The notes under the pieces were generated by a model. That model searched no databases. It was not told the DNA's origin and was given only the letters and a program-made list of their open reading frames with translations. From Liopterus haemorrhoidalis (taxonomy: Eukaryota; Arthropoda; Insecta; Coleoptera; Dytiscidae), in the NCBI GenBank assembly GCA_963971575.1, contig OZ020611.1, positions 206,316,743-206,380,742 on the forward strand: 64,000 bases of DNA, in the 5' to 3' direction. The position numbers and the translations under genes were made by a program. How positions within the stretch are numbered: the first letter of the stretch is position 1; the number at the start of each line of letters is the position of its first letter. Shown piece after piece: positions 1 through 11,586 of this stretch.

Positions 1-1390
1 GCGCGCTCGATAACTACATATACAATTTAGAAGGGAGTTTGGTTTACGCGGGTACGCGCGGTTCAGAAAGTTCGCAGCAATCGCGAGGCCATGTGCCACT
101 GCACATGCTGCACATGCCTAGCGCCGGCCCTGTATGTGTCTGTCTGTCTGTCTGTCTGTCTGTTCGTCCGTCCGTCCATCCGTCCATCCGTCCGTCCATC
201 TGTTTGTCTGTCTGCCCGTCCGTCTGTCTGCGCGCTTGGACCTCAATAAACTATTTTGTTTAACCATCGCTTAGCGAATTGCGTAAGCTATATGACCAAA
301 CCAGCTTCATTTGAGGAATGCAATGTTGGGTTCAATTTCTCTGATATTTGCTTTTTGCAGATTAAAAACCGGTATAATTATAATAATTATTCTCTCTCTT
401 ATGATTGTATGATTCACTGATACACTGGTGCGTTGAGCAGTTCACGGATTGCGGAATATCCATCTCTAGCACCACAGTTCCAAATAATATATCTTCCTGT
501 TATTTTCAACATTTCTGCTGTATACACAGCTATTGGAAAAACAAGTGCCTGTACAAACTGAAAGAGATTGTCCACGCCAGTCGCACGAATTATTAATATT
601 TAATCGGGGGGGGGGGTCCCAGTCCAATTTTATTTTTAGTTTAGTTACGGAATAATATTCAAACCATCTGTGTCGGGTTAATTTTTGTACTCAGTTCTGC
701 CTGTACGCGATTTCCGTTCAGGTTATGTTCACGAATATATGTCACATATACATTCGTTTCGTGTCTTATTGTATTTTAGTTGCTCATTTCGGTCACCGCA
801 TCATCTGAGCTCTTAGTATCATGCCTCTTTAAGCAGAGCTAGAATTAGTCTTGTCCGACTTCAATTCGTTTACTCTGCTCTGTTGCCGTGAATGCATTTT
901 ACGCATGCATTCACAATCGTGTGGTCGTATATTTCGGGAATATACCTATGAAATCGATCGTGGTTGTGTGTACAAACTATTCATTACAGTCCTGGTGTAT
1001 TACGAAGCTACAGCATCTCAAAGGGCCCTTTGCTACGTAACGTTTCAACCACTAGGTAAGTCCATCAACTTGTATATATCAAGTTCCATCTCCAGCATTC
1101 TAAAATCGCGGGAAATTGCGCCTAATAAAGTCCATTCGCTTTATTTCACGTTTTTCATCCAGATCGTGAGTCCTGCCTTACGATCTTTGCGAACGTGCTG
1201 CTCAGAGCAGGAACCTGGTCAATATCTCGGTCTGGGAATATTACAGGGCTCCGCATTTAACAGAGATGTTATTATCTTTCCAAATTTTCGTTAGCTTTGT
1301 CATGTCTGTTCTAGCAACTTCTTATACTTCTAGTATCTTATTCGCTTAGCGAATGTTGGCGATTGTTCTGACTATTATAGTTTTATTGAC
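1..1390. other. no gene seen; pyrimidine-rich microsatellite at 131-230
   Basis: No frame here gives a recognisable protein. At about 131-230 there is an imperfect tetranucleotide tract (TGTC/TCTG, drifting to CGTC/CATC). A run of G occurs at about 606-615. Short open frames in the stretch show no family signature and are probably chance. Confidence 0.5.
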
Positions 1391-2330
1391 AGCAGTCACA
1401 AATTTTTGAGCCACACAGTCTTTCTTCTATCTGGTCCTTTACTGGCTACAATTTTATACTGCATAAGCTGCAGGAGCTGATATTTATTTGGGTTCCCCTT
1501 TATATGTCCCAGGTTTTCCAGCTTCCTGATCTTGATGTTCTTTAAAAATTCAACATCTTTCCGTAACCTCCTGAGTGCTTCGGTATTTGTGACTTCGTTG
1601 ACCCAGTTAATTCTTGGCATTCTACGATAAGAACACATCTCAAAACCCTGAATTCTTTTGGAAATAACCTCAGTGGGGTTCCATTCTTCCCGTCTGTATA
1701 GAGTAAGACAGGGAATATATATGCTATGAGAATGTAAACCTTTGTGTTCAGGCTCAGATTATAGCTGCATAGTACAGACCGCATTTTTTGAAAAGCGTCG
1801 TGAGCTCTTGTTCATTATTTTACTCCTGCGGAGTGGTTCCAATCCTCGTTCACCATTGTGTCAAGATACAAGAAATTCTGTATCTTGTCTGTTTAGAGCA
1901 ACATTGTTCTTTGTGAACCCGGTGTCAGGTGGATTAACGCCTTTGCTTATTACCATGTATTTGGTTATAGCCACGTTGATTGTAAAATCATATTCATTTT
2001 CCGCATTTGCCAATCTATAAAGAAGTTCCTGGAGTCCGTCAGCAATAAGAAGAGTGTTGTCCGCATATCTGATGTTAAAAGCGTCTTGCCATTTATCACT
2101 ATACCCTATTCAATTTCGTGAAAATATTCACTGAAAATCGCTTTGAAGTATATGTTGAAGAGTAATGGTAACAGGATGCAACCTTGCCGAATTCCTCGCA
2201 TTATTTCTCTTTCTACCTTGACAGTTTCTGTTTGGTTTCATTCTAGGTACAATCAAACAAATTTGAATGTGTTTGGAAGAACTCCCCTTATAGCTAACAA
2301 TACTAGCCACCAATAACTACCCCCTGGTCA
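1390..2330 (-). pseudogene. RTE-like non-LTR retrotransposon reverse transcriptase fragment
   Basis: Read on the minus strand, this fragment encodes the C-terminal half of a LINE reverse transcriptase in several frames. In order it shows a RQGC motif followed by LLPLLFNIYF (about 2215-2150), the catalytic box as RYADNTLLIA (about 2075-2045) and a RRLRKDVEFL / LENLGHI block. The last block is typical of the C-terminus of RTE-type elements and ends near 1396 (GPDRRKTVWLKNL). The catalytic YADD box reads YADN, and stops and frameshifts break the frame, so it cannot be active. No 5' end or endonuclease domain is visible, which fits the usual 5' truncation of LINE copies. The RTE-like assignment is from motif memory. 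Confidence 0.75.
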
Positions 2331-2345
2331 ACGGTGAAAACCATC

Positions 2346-2460
2346 ATGGCAGCGTTTCCCAACCTTTTTGGTATCACGGACCCCCTACAATGCCTTTTAG
2401 GGTTGGTGGACCTCCATCAAGGAGACCGTTATGGGGGGGGGGGGTTAAAATATAGCTATA
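2346..2460 (+). mobile_element. probable hAT-type terminal region (left end)
   Basis: The sequence starting CAGCGTTTCCCAACCTTTTT resembles the CAGTGGTTCYCAACC class of hAT/Charlie termini. It continues into a G-rich tract typical of such ends. I could not find a matching right end or an 8-bp duplication, so the element's extent is unknown. Confidence 0.4.
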
Positions 2461-3560
2461 TTTGGAAAAAAAACATACAAACACATTTTTTGAATAATTT
2501 TATTATTAAATAAAATTAAATTCATAAAATATAACAAAACATAGAAGTAGATATATTTAATTGATATAAAATAACGCTACTTAATGGGATTTTTGTTTTT
2601 GAATTTGTTTTGTTCATAAATACAACCTGGTTGAGTTCAGAAGCGCTAGGCGTATACAAGCGTCAAGAGATGGATGTAGTCGGTTTCTGTTTTTCTATTT
2701 TATTGAAGTCATAATCGAAAATCCTGTTTCACACATATATGTGGAAGAAAATGGCACTAAAAACGGGCCTCCTGTTAGGAAACACTACATCATGAGACAT
2801 TCGCACGACGTACTCCCCATATATGAAGAGAAGTGAAAATAAAATACAATAGAGTCCCAAAAATAGCATCATCATTAGTAATGCCGTAACTAGATTTTCA
2901 TGTACCCTGTGCAAGTTTATATTTTGTGGCTCTCACAGTATTATTGATCATGCATAGTTCCTATGACGAGCGGAATGACAATGTATTATAAATTACATGA
3001 CAAAAATAATGAACTTCCAAAAAAAAAAACACTACACTATTATAAAATAAAAATTATATTTGCTTCATTTTGTTTTCATCAAATAAATCATTTGAAAATC
3101 ACTGTCATATACTTCTATTATTAAAATATTATATTGTGTAAGATATTTTATTGTGAAAATAACCTTGATTTTCTTCTAATGCAAAATTATGGTTATGTAA
3201 AATTAATGTGTAAATAATGTGAACATTGCGATTAAATAAACTATTACTGATTAAATCTTTTATAATAAAAGTAATCAAATGATAAGCCGCACATTAAATA
3301 ATTTTATTTACATTATATTTGCTAAAAAAACTGACAATTTTTATACTTTTCCCATTCAATATGATTTATGTGAAAGTTTTATGATAGCTAATTTTTATAT
3401 TAACAACAATATTACACTCATGACGTGTTTGACCAAGGATGGGCAACTTGCGGCCTCCTGAATGAATTCAAATTTTGTAGAACAATTCCTTCTATTTTTA
3501 ATAATACCGTAAAACGGAGTGAACTTGTTCAGTTTTTGGTTCCAATTATTATCATATAAA
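2460..3560. other. AT-rich stretch without a recognised gene; possible hAT end at 3433
   Basis: Very AT-rich DNA without a recognisable protein. It may be the body of the hAT relic that begins at 2346. Around 3433 the string GGATGGGCAACTTGCGGCC resembles hAT ends of the CAGGGGTGGGCAAACT class, but it was not paired with a partner end. Confidence 0.3.
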
Positions 3561-3561
3561 G

Positions 3562-4215
3562 CAGGGGCGCTCAAACAGTCGATCGCGAGATGTTTTTAAG
3601 TCAATCGCGTACATATTTATAAAAAGTACTTTAAATATTTTTTAGTTATTGTAATTTAATAGTTATTAATTTAGTAACGAACATTAAATGTTAAACTATC
3701 TGATAGAATAATAGATGATAATTTAAGATTTAACATTTAATAGATATTATTTGGAATGAGGTAAATCTCATTCCAGTCTTGAAAATTATGTCAGATATAC
3801 ATTTCAAAGCCAAAGCAACAGATAACAAGTTTTGGGCTTGTTTATCTGAAGAAAAATATCCATGTTTGAAACAAATAGCCCTTCAGTTAACAGTATTATT
3901 TGGGTCAACTTATTTATGCGAGTCTGCGTTTTCCGAAATGAAAATAATTAAATCTAAATATCGTAATCGGCTCAGTGACGAACATCTTAATTCATGCTTG
4001 CGTTTGGCACTTTGTAAGTATGTGCCGTTTTATGAAAAGTATGCAGATGACATGCAATGCCATTCATCAACATCAAAATAACATTAGTTGTTGTATCTTT
4101 GCAATTAATAAATATAACCATTTATGAACTTTGTATTTTATTTTTATCTAGTCGATCGCTTGCCGCCTAATGCTTTTATGGTCGATCGCCGATGGTTTAA
4201 GTCTGAGCGCCCCTG
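3562..4215 (+). mobile_element. internally deleted hAT transposon with TIRs and 8-bp target duplication
   Basis: The left end reads CAGGGGCGCTCA and the right end reads its complement, TGAGCGCCCCTG. Inside each end lies a GTCGATCGC block in inverted orientation. The flanking 8-mers are ATATAAAG (3554-3561) and ATATACAG (4216-4223), 7 of 8 identical, as expected for an aged hAT target duplication. At 654 bp the element is far shorter than an autonomous hAT and keeps only the C-terminal end of the transposase. Confidence 0.85.
3779..4081 (+). pseudogene. hAT transposase C-terminal dimerisation fragment
   Basis: About 100 residues remain open. They contain LTVLFGSTYLCESAFSEMK followed by KYRNRLSDEHLNSCLRLAL. 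This is the conserved hAT C-terminal dimerisation region as seen in ZBED5/FAM200/SCAND3-like proteins: a YLCE..FS core, then an N/D-RLSDEHL block. The BED finger and the catalytic RNase H-like portion are missing, so the fragment cannot transpose DNA. It sits inside the 3562-4215 element and shares its orientation. The first in-frame ATG is a convenience start, since the true N-terminus was deleted. Confidence 0.8.
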
Positions 4216-4508
4216 ATATACAGGTATCCCAAAACTTGTTAAGCATGGGGATCTCGAGAACGGTAAGTAATACAAGGTCGGTTAAATTAGACCAAAGTTG
4301 CCGCATGAAGGGACCATTTTAACGATATCTTTGTTCTCCTAAAAAATAACTAGATTACTAGATATTAACGAAAATGTATTTTTTTTTTATTTTTGCTCAT
4401 AACTTCCAGAATTAAAATATTAAGTGATTTTGGTGTGCACTTTCTTGAGGCACTTTTTCATGGTGAATTTTTAGTGTTTCTCAAATATCTGTATCATAGA
4501 TAGCTATG
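4216..4508. other. unassigned AT-rich spacer
   Basis: No coding or repeat signature was recognised between the hAT element and the SINE tail. Confidence 0.3.
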
Positions 4509-4613
4509 AAAAAATTTTTTTGTATTTTTTATTTTATTTTTTTGTCTGTACAAGATTTGAACCCGAGGCCTTAGCAACGCATGGCACGTGTGTTACCACT
4601 ACGCTACGCCAGT
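4509..4613 (-). repeat. tRNA-derived SINE
   Basis: On the minus strand TGGCGTAGCGTAGTGGTAAC matches an internal pol III box A (TRGCNNAGTGG). About 40 bases later GGGTTCAAATC matches box B (GGTTCRANNC). Downstream on the same strand is an A-rich tail (seen as T-runs at 4509-4547). A tRNA-like head followed by an A-rich tail is the architecture of a tRNA-derived SINE. It does not fold as a convincing full cloverleaf, so it is not called as a working tRNA gene. Confidence 0.65.
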
Positions 4614-5242
4614 CGGCAAAACAAAAATTAAAGTAGAGCTAATTGTATAATAGTATTTTATTAGTCAAGAATAAAACAATATTTTATGAAAATAAATATT
4701 TTAATTGATAACAACTATCGAAAATTTAAAAAAACTACATTACAGCATGTGTTCAAATAATTCTCCATTGTTATCAACGCATGTTTGGGTTCCACGACAT
4801 TTGAACATACGACAGATTAACATGCGACACTTTAACATAGACAGATTAACATGTGATAGATGAACATAGACACATTTTAACACACGACAAATGAACACTG
4901 ACATATTATCATAGCGACAGATGAACATAAGTCAATTGAACACACGACATTTGATCTCACATCACACACAATATTAAAGCTTAAAAATTAAAAAGTGCAA
5001 CGAGGAAAGTAATTTTAATTATGAAACCAATAAGCAGTAGTTAATTTTGCAATAATTTGTAATTTGATGTGTGTAATTATCCTATCAATATCGTAATTTG
5101 AACACATTTAAATTATTTTACTGTGTCCAACATTTAGATAATAATTTCCATAAAGACCGCCGAAACCTAACCTGTGAAGAGGGTCGTTACATTGCACGAA
5201 TTTTTCTAATTGATACAGTTTATACATTAAATTTAACTAACC
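4614..5242. other. no gene; degenerate short-period tract at 4800-4950
   Basis: Between about 4795 and 4955 the pattern 'gaacatacgaca / gattaacatgcgac' recurs imperfectly (ACAGATTAACAT, ACAGATGAACAT, ACACGACA). This looks like a decayed minisatellite. No protein signature was seen. Confidence 0.4.
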
Positions 5243-6060
5243 ATGTCGGAAAGTCGTGAAAATAATCCAAATCAAACTAATAAAAATGGTATTACGGAAC
5301 AAAATTCACAATCAAAAAGTGCTAAACGTCATAGAAGAAAGAAACAAGAAAAATAACGAGAAAACATGAATGATGTGGAAAAAGTAAAAGAAAGTAAAGT
5401 GGACGGTATTGTAAATAGTACAGAATTTAATTCAGACTGCAAGATTTCAATTTCAACAAAGGCCTGCGAAGACACCCGAAGAAGCCATGAGCAAACAAAA
5501 TCTATTCTGGAATACCCAGCCTGTGCCAAAAATGGATGAAAAAATAACTGTGAATGAACCTATTGAGCAAGATAAAGATATAAGTGAAATAAGAGCTGAG
5601 TCATACAGTCTCCCGGATGGATTTCAATGGGACACGTTAAACTTGGATGAACCGTTAGTTTTGAAAGAATTATACATGCTGCTTAACGAAAATTATGTTG
5701 AGGATGAAGATTGTATGTTTAGATTTGATTACTCACCTGATTTTCTCAAGTGGGCGTTACAGCCACCTGGATGGAAAGAGAATGACATTGTGGTGTCCGA
5801 GTAATTAAATCGGGAAGACTTGTTGGTTTTATTTCCGCAATCCCAGCAACTCAGATTTACGGGAAGTGTCAGAAAATGGTTGAAATCAATTTTCTTTGCG
5901 TTCATAAGAAGTTACGTTCTAAACGTGTTGCTCCTGTTCTTATTCGTGAGATTACAAGAAGAGTAATTCAACTTATTTTGAAATTGTAAGAATTATTGGA
6001 CCAACAGCCTCCACAGAAATAATCCTCCCCCGACTTATAACCACAAATAAAACATTAGTA
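5243..6060 (+). pseudogene. Nmt: processed pseudogene of glycylpeptide N-tetradecanoyltransferase (N-myristoyltransferase)
   Basis: N-myristoyltransferase transfers myristate from myristoyl-CoA to N-terminal glycines in the cytosol. A start at 5243 opens a lysine/arginine-rich head (KRHRRKK) that meets a stop at about 5354. After a frame change the conserved core follows: [63 protein letters not shown] and PPGW (to 5804). A further frame change restores [40 protein letters not shown] and [10 protein letters not shown], the acyl-CoA binding region. Decayed matches run to about 6060. No intron was needed across this ~260-codon span, so a reverse-transcribed copy is likely. The C-terminal half is missing or unrecognisable. 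It is dead: at least two frameshifts and a stop. Confidence 0.88.
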
Positions 6061-6496
6061 AGTCATAAGGGCTATTTTGACGCTTGATATGCTCATGATT
6101 TGGTTCTAATGTAAAAGAAATTAGCATTTGAACCACGTCTCTGAGGCACCCACTACAAATGAAATTGTTAGAGATATAAATATAATATTATAAATTCTCT
6201 TTTTGATTCCAAGAAGAATCCCACTGAAGTATAAAAAATGTAATTGGATATGTTCATTACTGGGTAAAAAGATTCTCCACCCCTATATATTAGGTTAATT
6301 GTTTTCATAAATGCCAGAATTTATTATTTTCTATATTTAAAACATATCTAAAAAAACGTGTCTTCTTCTAAATGGCTTTATTGAAATATTTTGATTATAT
6401 TTTCTGAATAAAAAATTAAAAATCTTTCTTTGTAATATAACCTACCAGTATTCAGCATATTTCACCACTCTGGCACGTGACATTACGCCTGCGAAT
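6061..6496. other. possible decayed 3' part of the Nmt copy; otherwise unassigned
   Basis: A weak similarity to the NMT C-terminal region (YAHDLVLM then KKLAFEP near 6088-6140) may continue the pseudogene with a deletion, but this is uncertain. The rest is AT-rich DNA without a recognisable feature. Confidence 0.25.
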
Positions 6497-7070
6497 CAGT
6501 GATGGGCGTTTACACGTAAACTTTAATTATTTACGTTTACCTGTAAATTTATGTAAACAATTGGTAAACTTGTCAACAATGTAAACAATGTAAGCTATGT
6601 AAATTGTCATATAATGAGGTTAGTTTTAGTTATTTAATACCAATAATAGACGGCTAATGAACAAGTAAATTCAGTTCAAAACAATAATTTTATTAAAAAA
6701 TTGGTGGGAAGTAGGATTGTCAACAGGTCTTTTTTAAAGAGAACATGTTCTCTTTTTAAACAAAATATTTACATGATTAAATATTTAAATATTACAAATT
6801 TAATTATTAAAAATGATTAAATTACATTTTTATGTGCAATTAGAAGTGTACTATTTAGGTTACCAATGTTATATAATTGTAAAAAAAAGTATATACGAAT
6901 AAATATATTTTTTAAATAAATGTTCTCTTTTTTTGTTCTTAACAGTTAATAACCCTAGTGGGAAGAAACCGAAAGAATAGCAACGAAGAACTAGGTTTTG
7001 TTTTAATTAAAGAAAATGAGAGAAAATATAGGGCGTTATGTAAAATTTGCAATGAATCTTTTTGTTATTA
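6497..7070 (+). mobile_element. hAT-like relic with BED-finger trace, interrupted by a MITE
   Basis: The start CAGTGATGGGCGTTTACACG resembles a hAT end. Beyond the inserted MITE (6712-6957), the sequence at about 6966-7065 translates to ENERKYRALCKICNESF, reminiscent of a BED zinc-finger CxxC half at the N-terminus of hAT transposases. The right end was not found, so 7070 is only where recognisable similarity stops. Confidence 0.45.
6712..6957. mobile_element. hAT-type MITE with perfect 8-bp duplication
   Basis: The 246-bp element begins TAGGATTGTCAACAG and ends CTGTTAATAACCCTA, an imperfect inverted repeat of the TAGGGTTG-CAAC class. Subterminal AGAGAACAT / ATGTTCTCT blocks are also inverted. 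The 8-mer GTGGGAAG flanks it on both sides (6704-6711 and 6958-6965). It is AT-rich and non-coding. Confidence 0.8.
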
Positions 7071-9600
7071 AGAAATTTAGACTGATTTTTTTAAAGAAAA
7101 AGTTTTTTATTTTTCATATTCATATTTACTAAATTGTAACACCTATATAATGTGCATATTCGATTGGCTTGTTCTAATTTTTTATACTTACTTTTTCTTT
7201 TAAAATTGCGTCATTAAAATTTTTAAAAATGTATTGATAATGGAGTTCTGTAATGCATCCAAAACTACCTCCGGTCAAATTTTTGGTTGACAGTTCTAAA
7301 CTTTTCAGTCGTACCAACACCAACTTTTTAGTTTTTGTTTACAACTTAACTTTTAGTAGTTTATTAGGTTGATAAGAAGTTTATTTAGATCATATAATTA
7401 AATATAAGCTTAGCACAATTAAACATTATTTATAAATTGGATTACTATAACCAAATTGTTGTCTGCCATCTAAACCTAAAGATTTTTAAGTCGGTAATGA
7501 AAAGTAATAAGAGATGGAAGATATAAAATATATCACTGTCTCTTATTTTTTCCCCCCACTATATTCTGTAGTATCAAACTTACTATTTTTAACAAGTTTT
7601 AACAAGTCCTTAAATAATAATATACCTTCCTACAGAATTAACAAATTTATATAAGGGACTCTTGCCTATTTCTGAAAAGAACAAGCAAATTTGGTAAATT
7701 TTATGTAAAACTGACATGATACCTTCAGAATACCATGGATGGTACAATTCACTTCCCGTTTATAAATTGTACAGCAACGCTATTCCCGAATCAGCGAGTT
7801 CAGAAACTGAATCAGTATAGGAATAGTTTCTTTGTTAACTTTTTATTTAAAAAAGTCTTATTAATTTTATAGAACGTTATGTAAGTAACTGAAGTGCTTA
7901 ATAAATATTTTGCATTCCACTACTGTTTTTAACTTTTGACCAAGTAATTCAACATCTATTATTCGACAGCATAAAATAAATAAGTACTTTTTTTTACTAG
8001 GAAAAAGCAACAAATGTTTTTTTTTTTTTGTATGTTGCTTTAAAGTCACTAATAAAGTGCCCTGTTAAGTCCTACAAAGTTACTTGGTTAACATGATTTT
8101 AAAAATTTTACATTACAATTACTTAATTTGTGAAATTGTGATTTAAAAATACAATATTTAAAGATAAAATTGTTAAACGCGTTTTGACATTACAACCATT
8201 TTTCTAATGACATAATTTGCAATATTTGTGAAAATTGTGAATTAAAAAAAGACAACTCAAAAACGGTTAGAGATAGCGACCTGCGGTTGAAATTTTGAAT
8301 TCTCCGTAGTTTATTTAGTCAAGAAAAAATTTTAGGCTTTATTCGTTTGGCGCATTTTAAAATTAGGACAAATTTTAATATGGCGTGATTTATAGAAATT
8401 TTCATCCTCGCATGGCCCTATCTTAAAAACGAAATGCGATAAAGTCCTGTAGTTGAAATTTAGAAAGTCTTAAAGTCCTAATGGTCTTGCAACCATATTT
8501 TAAACAAAACTGTAGCTTATAAGGTTGAAATCATTTACTCGACAACAAAAATGAATGTGAGAAAACAAACTATTCCTTCTCTGTTTAATGGAGTTTTTAA
8601 TAAGATATATTTTGGAGAGCTATGGGGAGAGCTACCTATAAACGAAGTATCTAATTTATTATTTACTCAACATCAAAAATATATGCAAAGTAGTTTAGAA
8701 TGGGCAAACCTGTAGCTGCAAACGTTAAATCGTTTGTACCTGCTATTTGACTGTTAAGAAAGTGCACATACGTGAGTTCAATTCCTGCTTATGACAAATA
8801 ATTTGTGTAAATATATATATACAAATTACAGACTCAGCTTAGACGTTCGCAACCGGCTATAAACTGTAGTTGCCTTTGTGTATGTACGCTAAAAACTGGA
8901 TGTAATACTGTCAATATTACTCCTGAATGTACATAGATTGAAAACATGGTCATGAAACCTGAAAACAGAAGGCCTAGGCTCACCTTGGGCTGTCGCGCCA
9001 ATGATGATACGATTATATTGTGTTCTACTTGAAATTGAAATATGTCACTTATCATTTACGTTATTACAAAATATACATTACAAAAACCGTACGAAGTACG
9101 GTTACTCCAACTAGTTAATTAATACGTCTAATATTTTAGCTTAGCAGAATAGTTAGTAATCCTATATTAGATATAATTTGGCACATAAGTATGACTAATA
9201 TCAAGAACTACTTAGAATTTTGTCTTGCCATTATTGTTTGATAAGTTATCAGTGTGAAGTGTGGAGTATGAAGATAGCATACGTTGTTGAGATAGTGTGG
9301 TATGATTAAGCTATGTGTGACGAGCTAGATGCGAAAGAGACGACTGGCACTGGCACTCACTGAACGTCATAAGCGATGGACCAATTGATGCTGCACGGTC
9401 GCGACATTCACAGACGAAACGTTTCATTATAAACTACGTGCTCATAGACGGCGGCGACATATTTATTTACTTCATTTGATCTTACATTTCTCTAAACATT
9501 ATAAAACCTTTGAAATTAACGGTAAATTGCATAATCAATTAATTTATATTTTTAAAACATCTTTAACTTTAGTTTCTAGCTTTCTTTGTTAGCTATTAGT
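7071..9600. other. long AT-rich stretch without recognised features
   Basis: No transposase, reverse transcriptase, SINE head or paired terminal repeat was recognised on either strand. Open frames are short and low-complexity. The stretch may hold decayed repeats that only a library search would expose. Confidence 0.35.
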
Positions 9601-9967
9601 TTGTAGACGATGTTAGCCAACTTTTGAGAAATCAAAACCAGACAGAATTAGAAAAAAATTTGGCTTCTGAGCGTCCCTCAAGAAAAAAAAAAAATGGGTA
9701 TGCGTCTGGATAGGGCCATACCCAAGAAGCGTTGGATGGAAAGTTGGGTTTCATCATCTATAGAAACACCATAAATGTGTTCGTGAATGAAAACAGGCCT
9801 CTGGCGTATGTAAAAGAAGAATTAGCTATCAAGTTGGTTCCGCTTAAACGTTTGGAATAGCCTATATACGGGATATTTACTCCCGAGGCATTTATAAAAT
9901 TTCAGCGTACCACAAAAAATTAAAAACGTCGAGCAAAAAATCGCGGGCCGTTAGTTTGCTACCCCTG
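9600..9967. mobile_element. hAT-type right end and a MITE terminus
   Basis: The string CGCGGGCCGTTAGTTTGCTA followed by CCCCTG, ending at 9967, is the complement of a CAGGGGTAGCAAACT-type hAT end. Its partner end was not found. At 9834-9874 lies a copy of the terminal repeat GGTTCCGCTTAAACGTTTGG, shared with the MITE at 36204-36608. Confidence 0.4.
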
Positions 9968-10069
9968 GTATATAGGATGCAGAACCTAACACTTAAGAGA
10001 TCAAGATGGAGGATTTATGTGACTGCGGCAAAAATGAACTCGACGGACAGTGTCCAAATAAGAAAAATT

Positions 10070-11126
10070 GATGTGAAGTGTGAATTTTCACACATTTCTG
10101 GGTTTTGCAGGTATTTAGTAACTAAATGATGATTATTTGGGATGCCAAAACAAATTTTATGTCAAAATATTTTTTTATGAATTTTAATTCGAATGCCTAA
10201 TACCATTATTTAAGTTTTTAAATATGTGCAGTATTTTTTTTATATAGTATGGTTCATTAAGATTTTGAAAATTGCGCCTATGGCTTCCATTGGTTCCTTA
10301 AATCATAAGCCCCGCCCTCTGATTTCGTCAAACATAGAATTAAATTATAATTTCAACACTTCCCACAGGTTATTAAATATACGCTTTTAAAAATTAAATG
10401 CAACATTTACTAAAATATAACTAGAATTTTGACAAAATAATTTAAACAAAATATAAATGCAAAAAAAAACAGAAAAAAAAATTAACAGGATTTGAACTCT
10501 AGTTTATAAATTAAGTTACATTATTAAGTTCACGACAAAACCACTACGCTACTAGAGCTACTGATTTGGTGTGTTACATAACAAAATAAATATTTAACAT
10601 ATTTTAGTTAAAAACACAAAAAATGCGTTATTTACCGAAAACATAATCTGATCAAAAATTCCTGTTGTACTATTCCGGTTCACACCAATATATATTACTT
10701 AGAATTTTTTCAGATTTTTAATTTAAACCATCTGGGCTACAGGGTATGGGACAAAATTTTTTTTGCACAATTTTGGCAAAAATCGCCTCTAAATAATTTA
10801 TTTTGCAAAAATAAAATTTTGATCGTTAATCCACGTACTATGGGCTTTCATTTGATACCCTACTCAGAATTTAAAAAAAATATATTTTTTTTTTTCGATG
10901 TGCCAATATTTGTTCATATTTTTTGGGAGATATGTTTTTTAGATGTTTTAGTATTTTTCCTACGTGCGGGTCAAAGAGTTGTATAAGCATGCCAAATTTC
11001 AACTCTCTAGGTTCAGCCGTTTGGCTACAATTTTTACCGAACAGGCAGACAGACAGGCAGACAGACAGACAGACGACAAAATGACGGTTTAAGGGTTTTT
11101 TGGTCATACCTACAAAACCCTAAAAA
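10070..11126 (-). repeat. family M modular repeat, copy 1 (near full length)
   Basis: On the minus strand the order is: start TTTTTAGGGTTTTGTAGGTA; a (TCTG)n tract (11040-11075); the block CCAAACGGCTGAACC...TTGAAATTTGGCATG; the ~210-bp module with TTTTGTCCCATACCCTGTAG; a tRNA-like cassette (10484-10560); a body with TTTTGTCAAAATTCTAGTTA; and the end AATGTGTGAAAATTCACACT. It matches the 52221-53270 copy closely outside the cassette. No protein coding is apparent. The mobilisation mechanism is unknown. Confidence 0.8.
10484..10560 (-). repeat. tRNA-like cassette of M copy 1
   Basis: On the minus strand TAGTAGCGTAGTGG resembles box A and GAGTTCAAATCC resembles box B, separated by an AT-rich core (AACTTAATAATGTAAC). 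The cassette differs in sequence from those at the same place in the other M copies. The cloverleaf is poor, so it is better read as a pol III promoter module than as a tRNA. Confidence 0.55.
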
Positions 11127-11586
11127 CGAACATATTTATGACAAAATGGTTTTTGATAAATAAAAAGAAATATCTGGATAAATTTTGGAAAGCGTTTAAT
11201 TTTTCAGATATTATTTTCCAAATATATTTTCAACCATTGATTTCAAAGTTTGTCCAATACTTTATTTAAATTTTATCTTAAAATTTGGCTTTGTCTTTCT
11301 TGTCTCTTTCGTTTAAAGTCGAAATAATATCGAAATCCTGATTTTTTTTAAATCTGCAGTAAAATTTACCAACAATTTATTACAGTTATTTTATTTCTAA
11401 TTTTTAATTTTTTTTATGTATGTATATCAAGAAGCCAGAGGTGTAGGTCATCATATGATTTTATCGCTAAATATCGTTGGTTAACTACAGCATGACCTAT
11501 CTCAACTTTCTTTATATTTCAAATTTTAATTTGCGTAATTCCTAGCATTAAAAATTAAAAAGCCTGTACGGGCAAGTTATTGGATT
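11127..11586. other. unassigned AT-rich spacer
   Basis: No recognisable coding or repeat feature was found. Confidence 0.3.

Noticed and set aside
39..263. 74-residue open frame over the TGTC/CGTC tract at the start of the window
   Set aside because: It is a translated microsatellite (repeating VCLSVCLS / RPSVHPS); no protein family.
851..1294. 147-residue open frame, the longest in the first 1.3 kb
   Set aside because: No recognisable domain, no supporting start context or neighbouring exon pattern; it was kept out as a likely chance frame.
5329..5529. Minus-strand frame opposite the Nmt copy
   Set aside because: Shadow of the NMT pseudogene.
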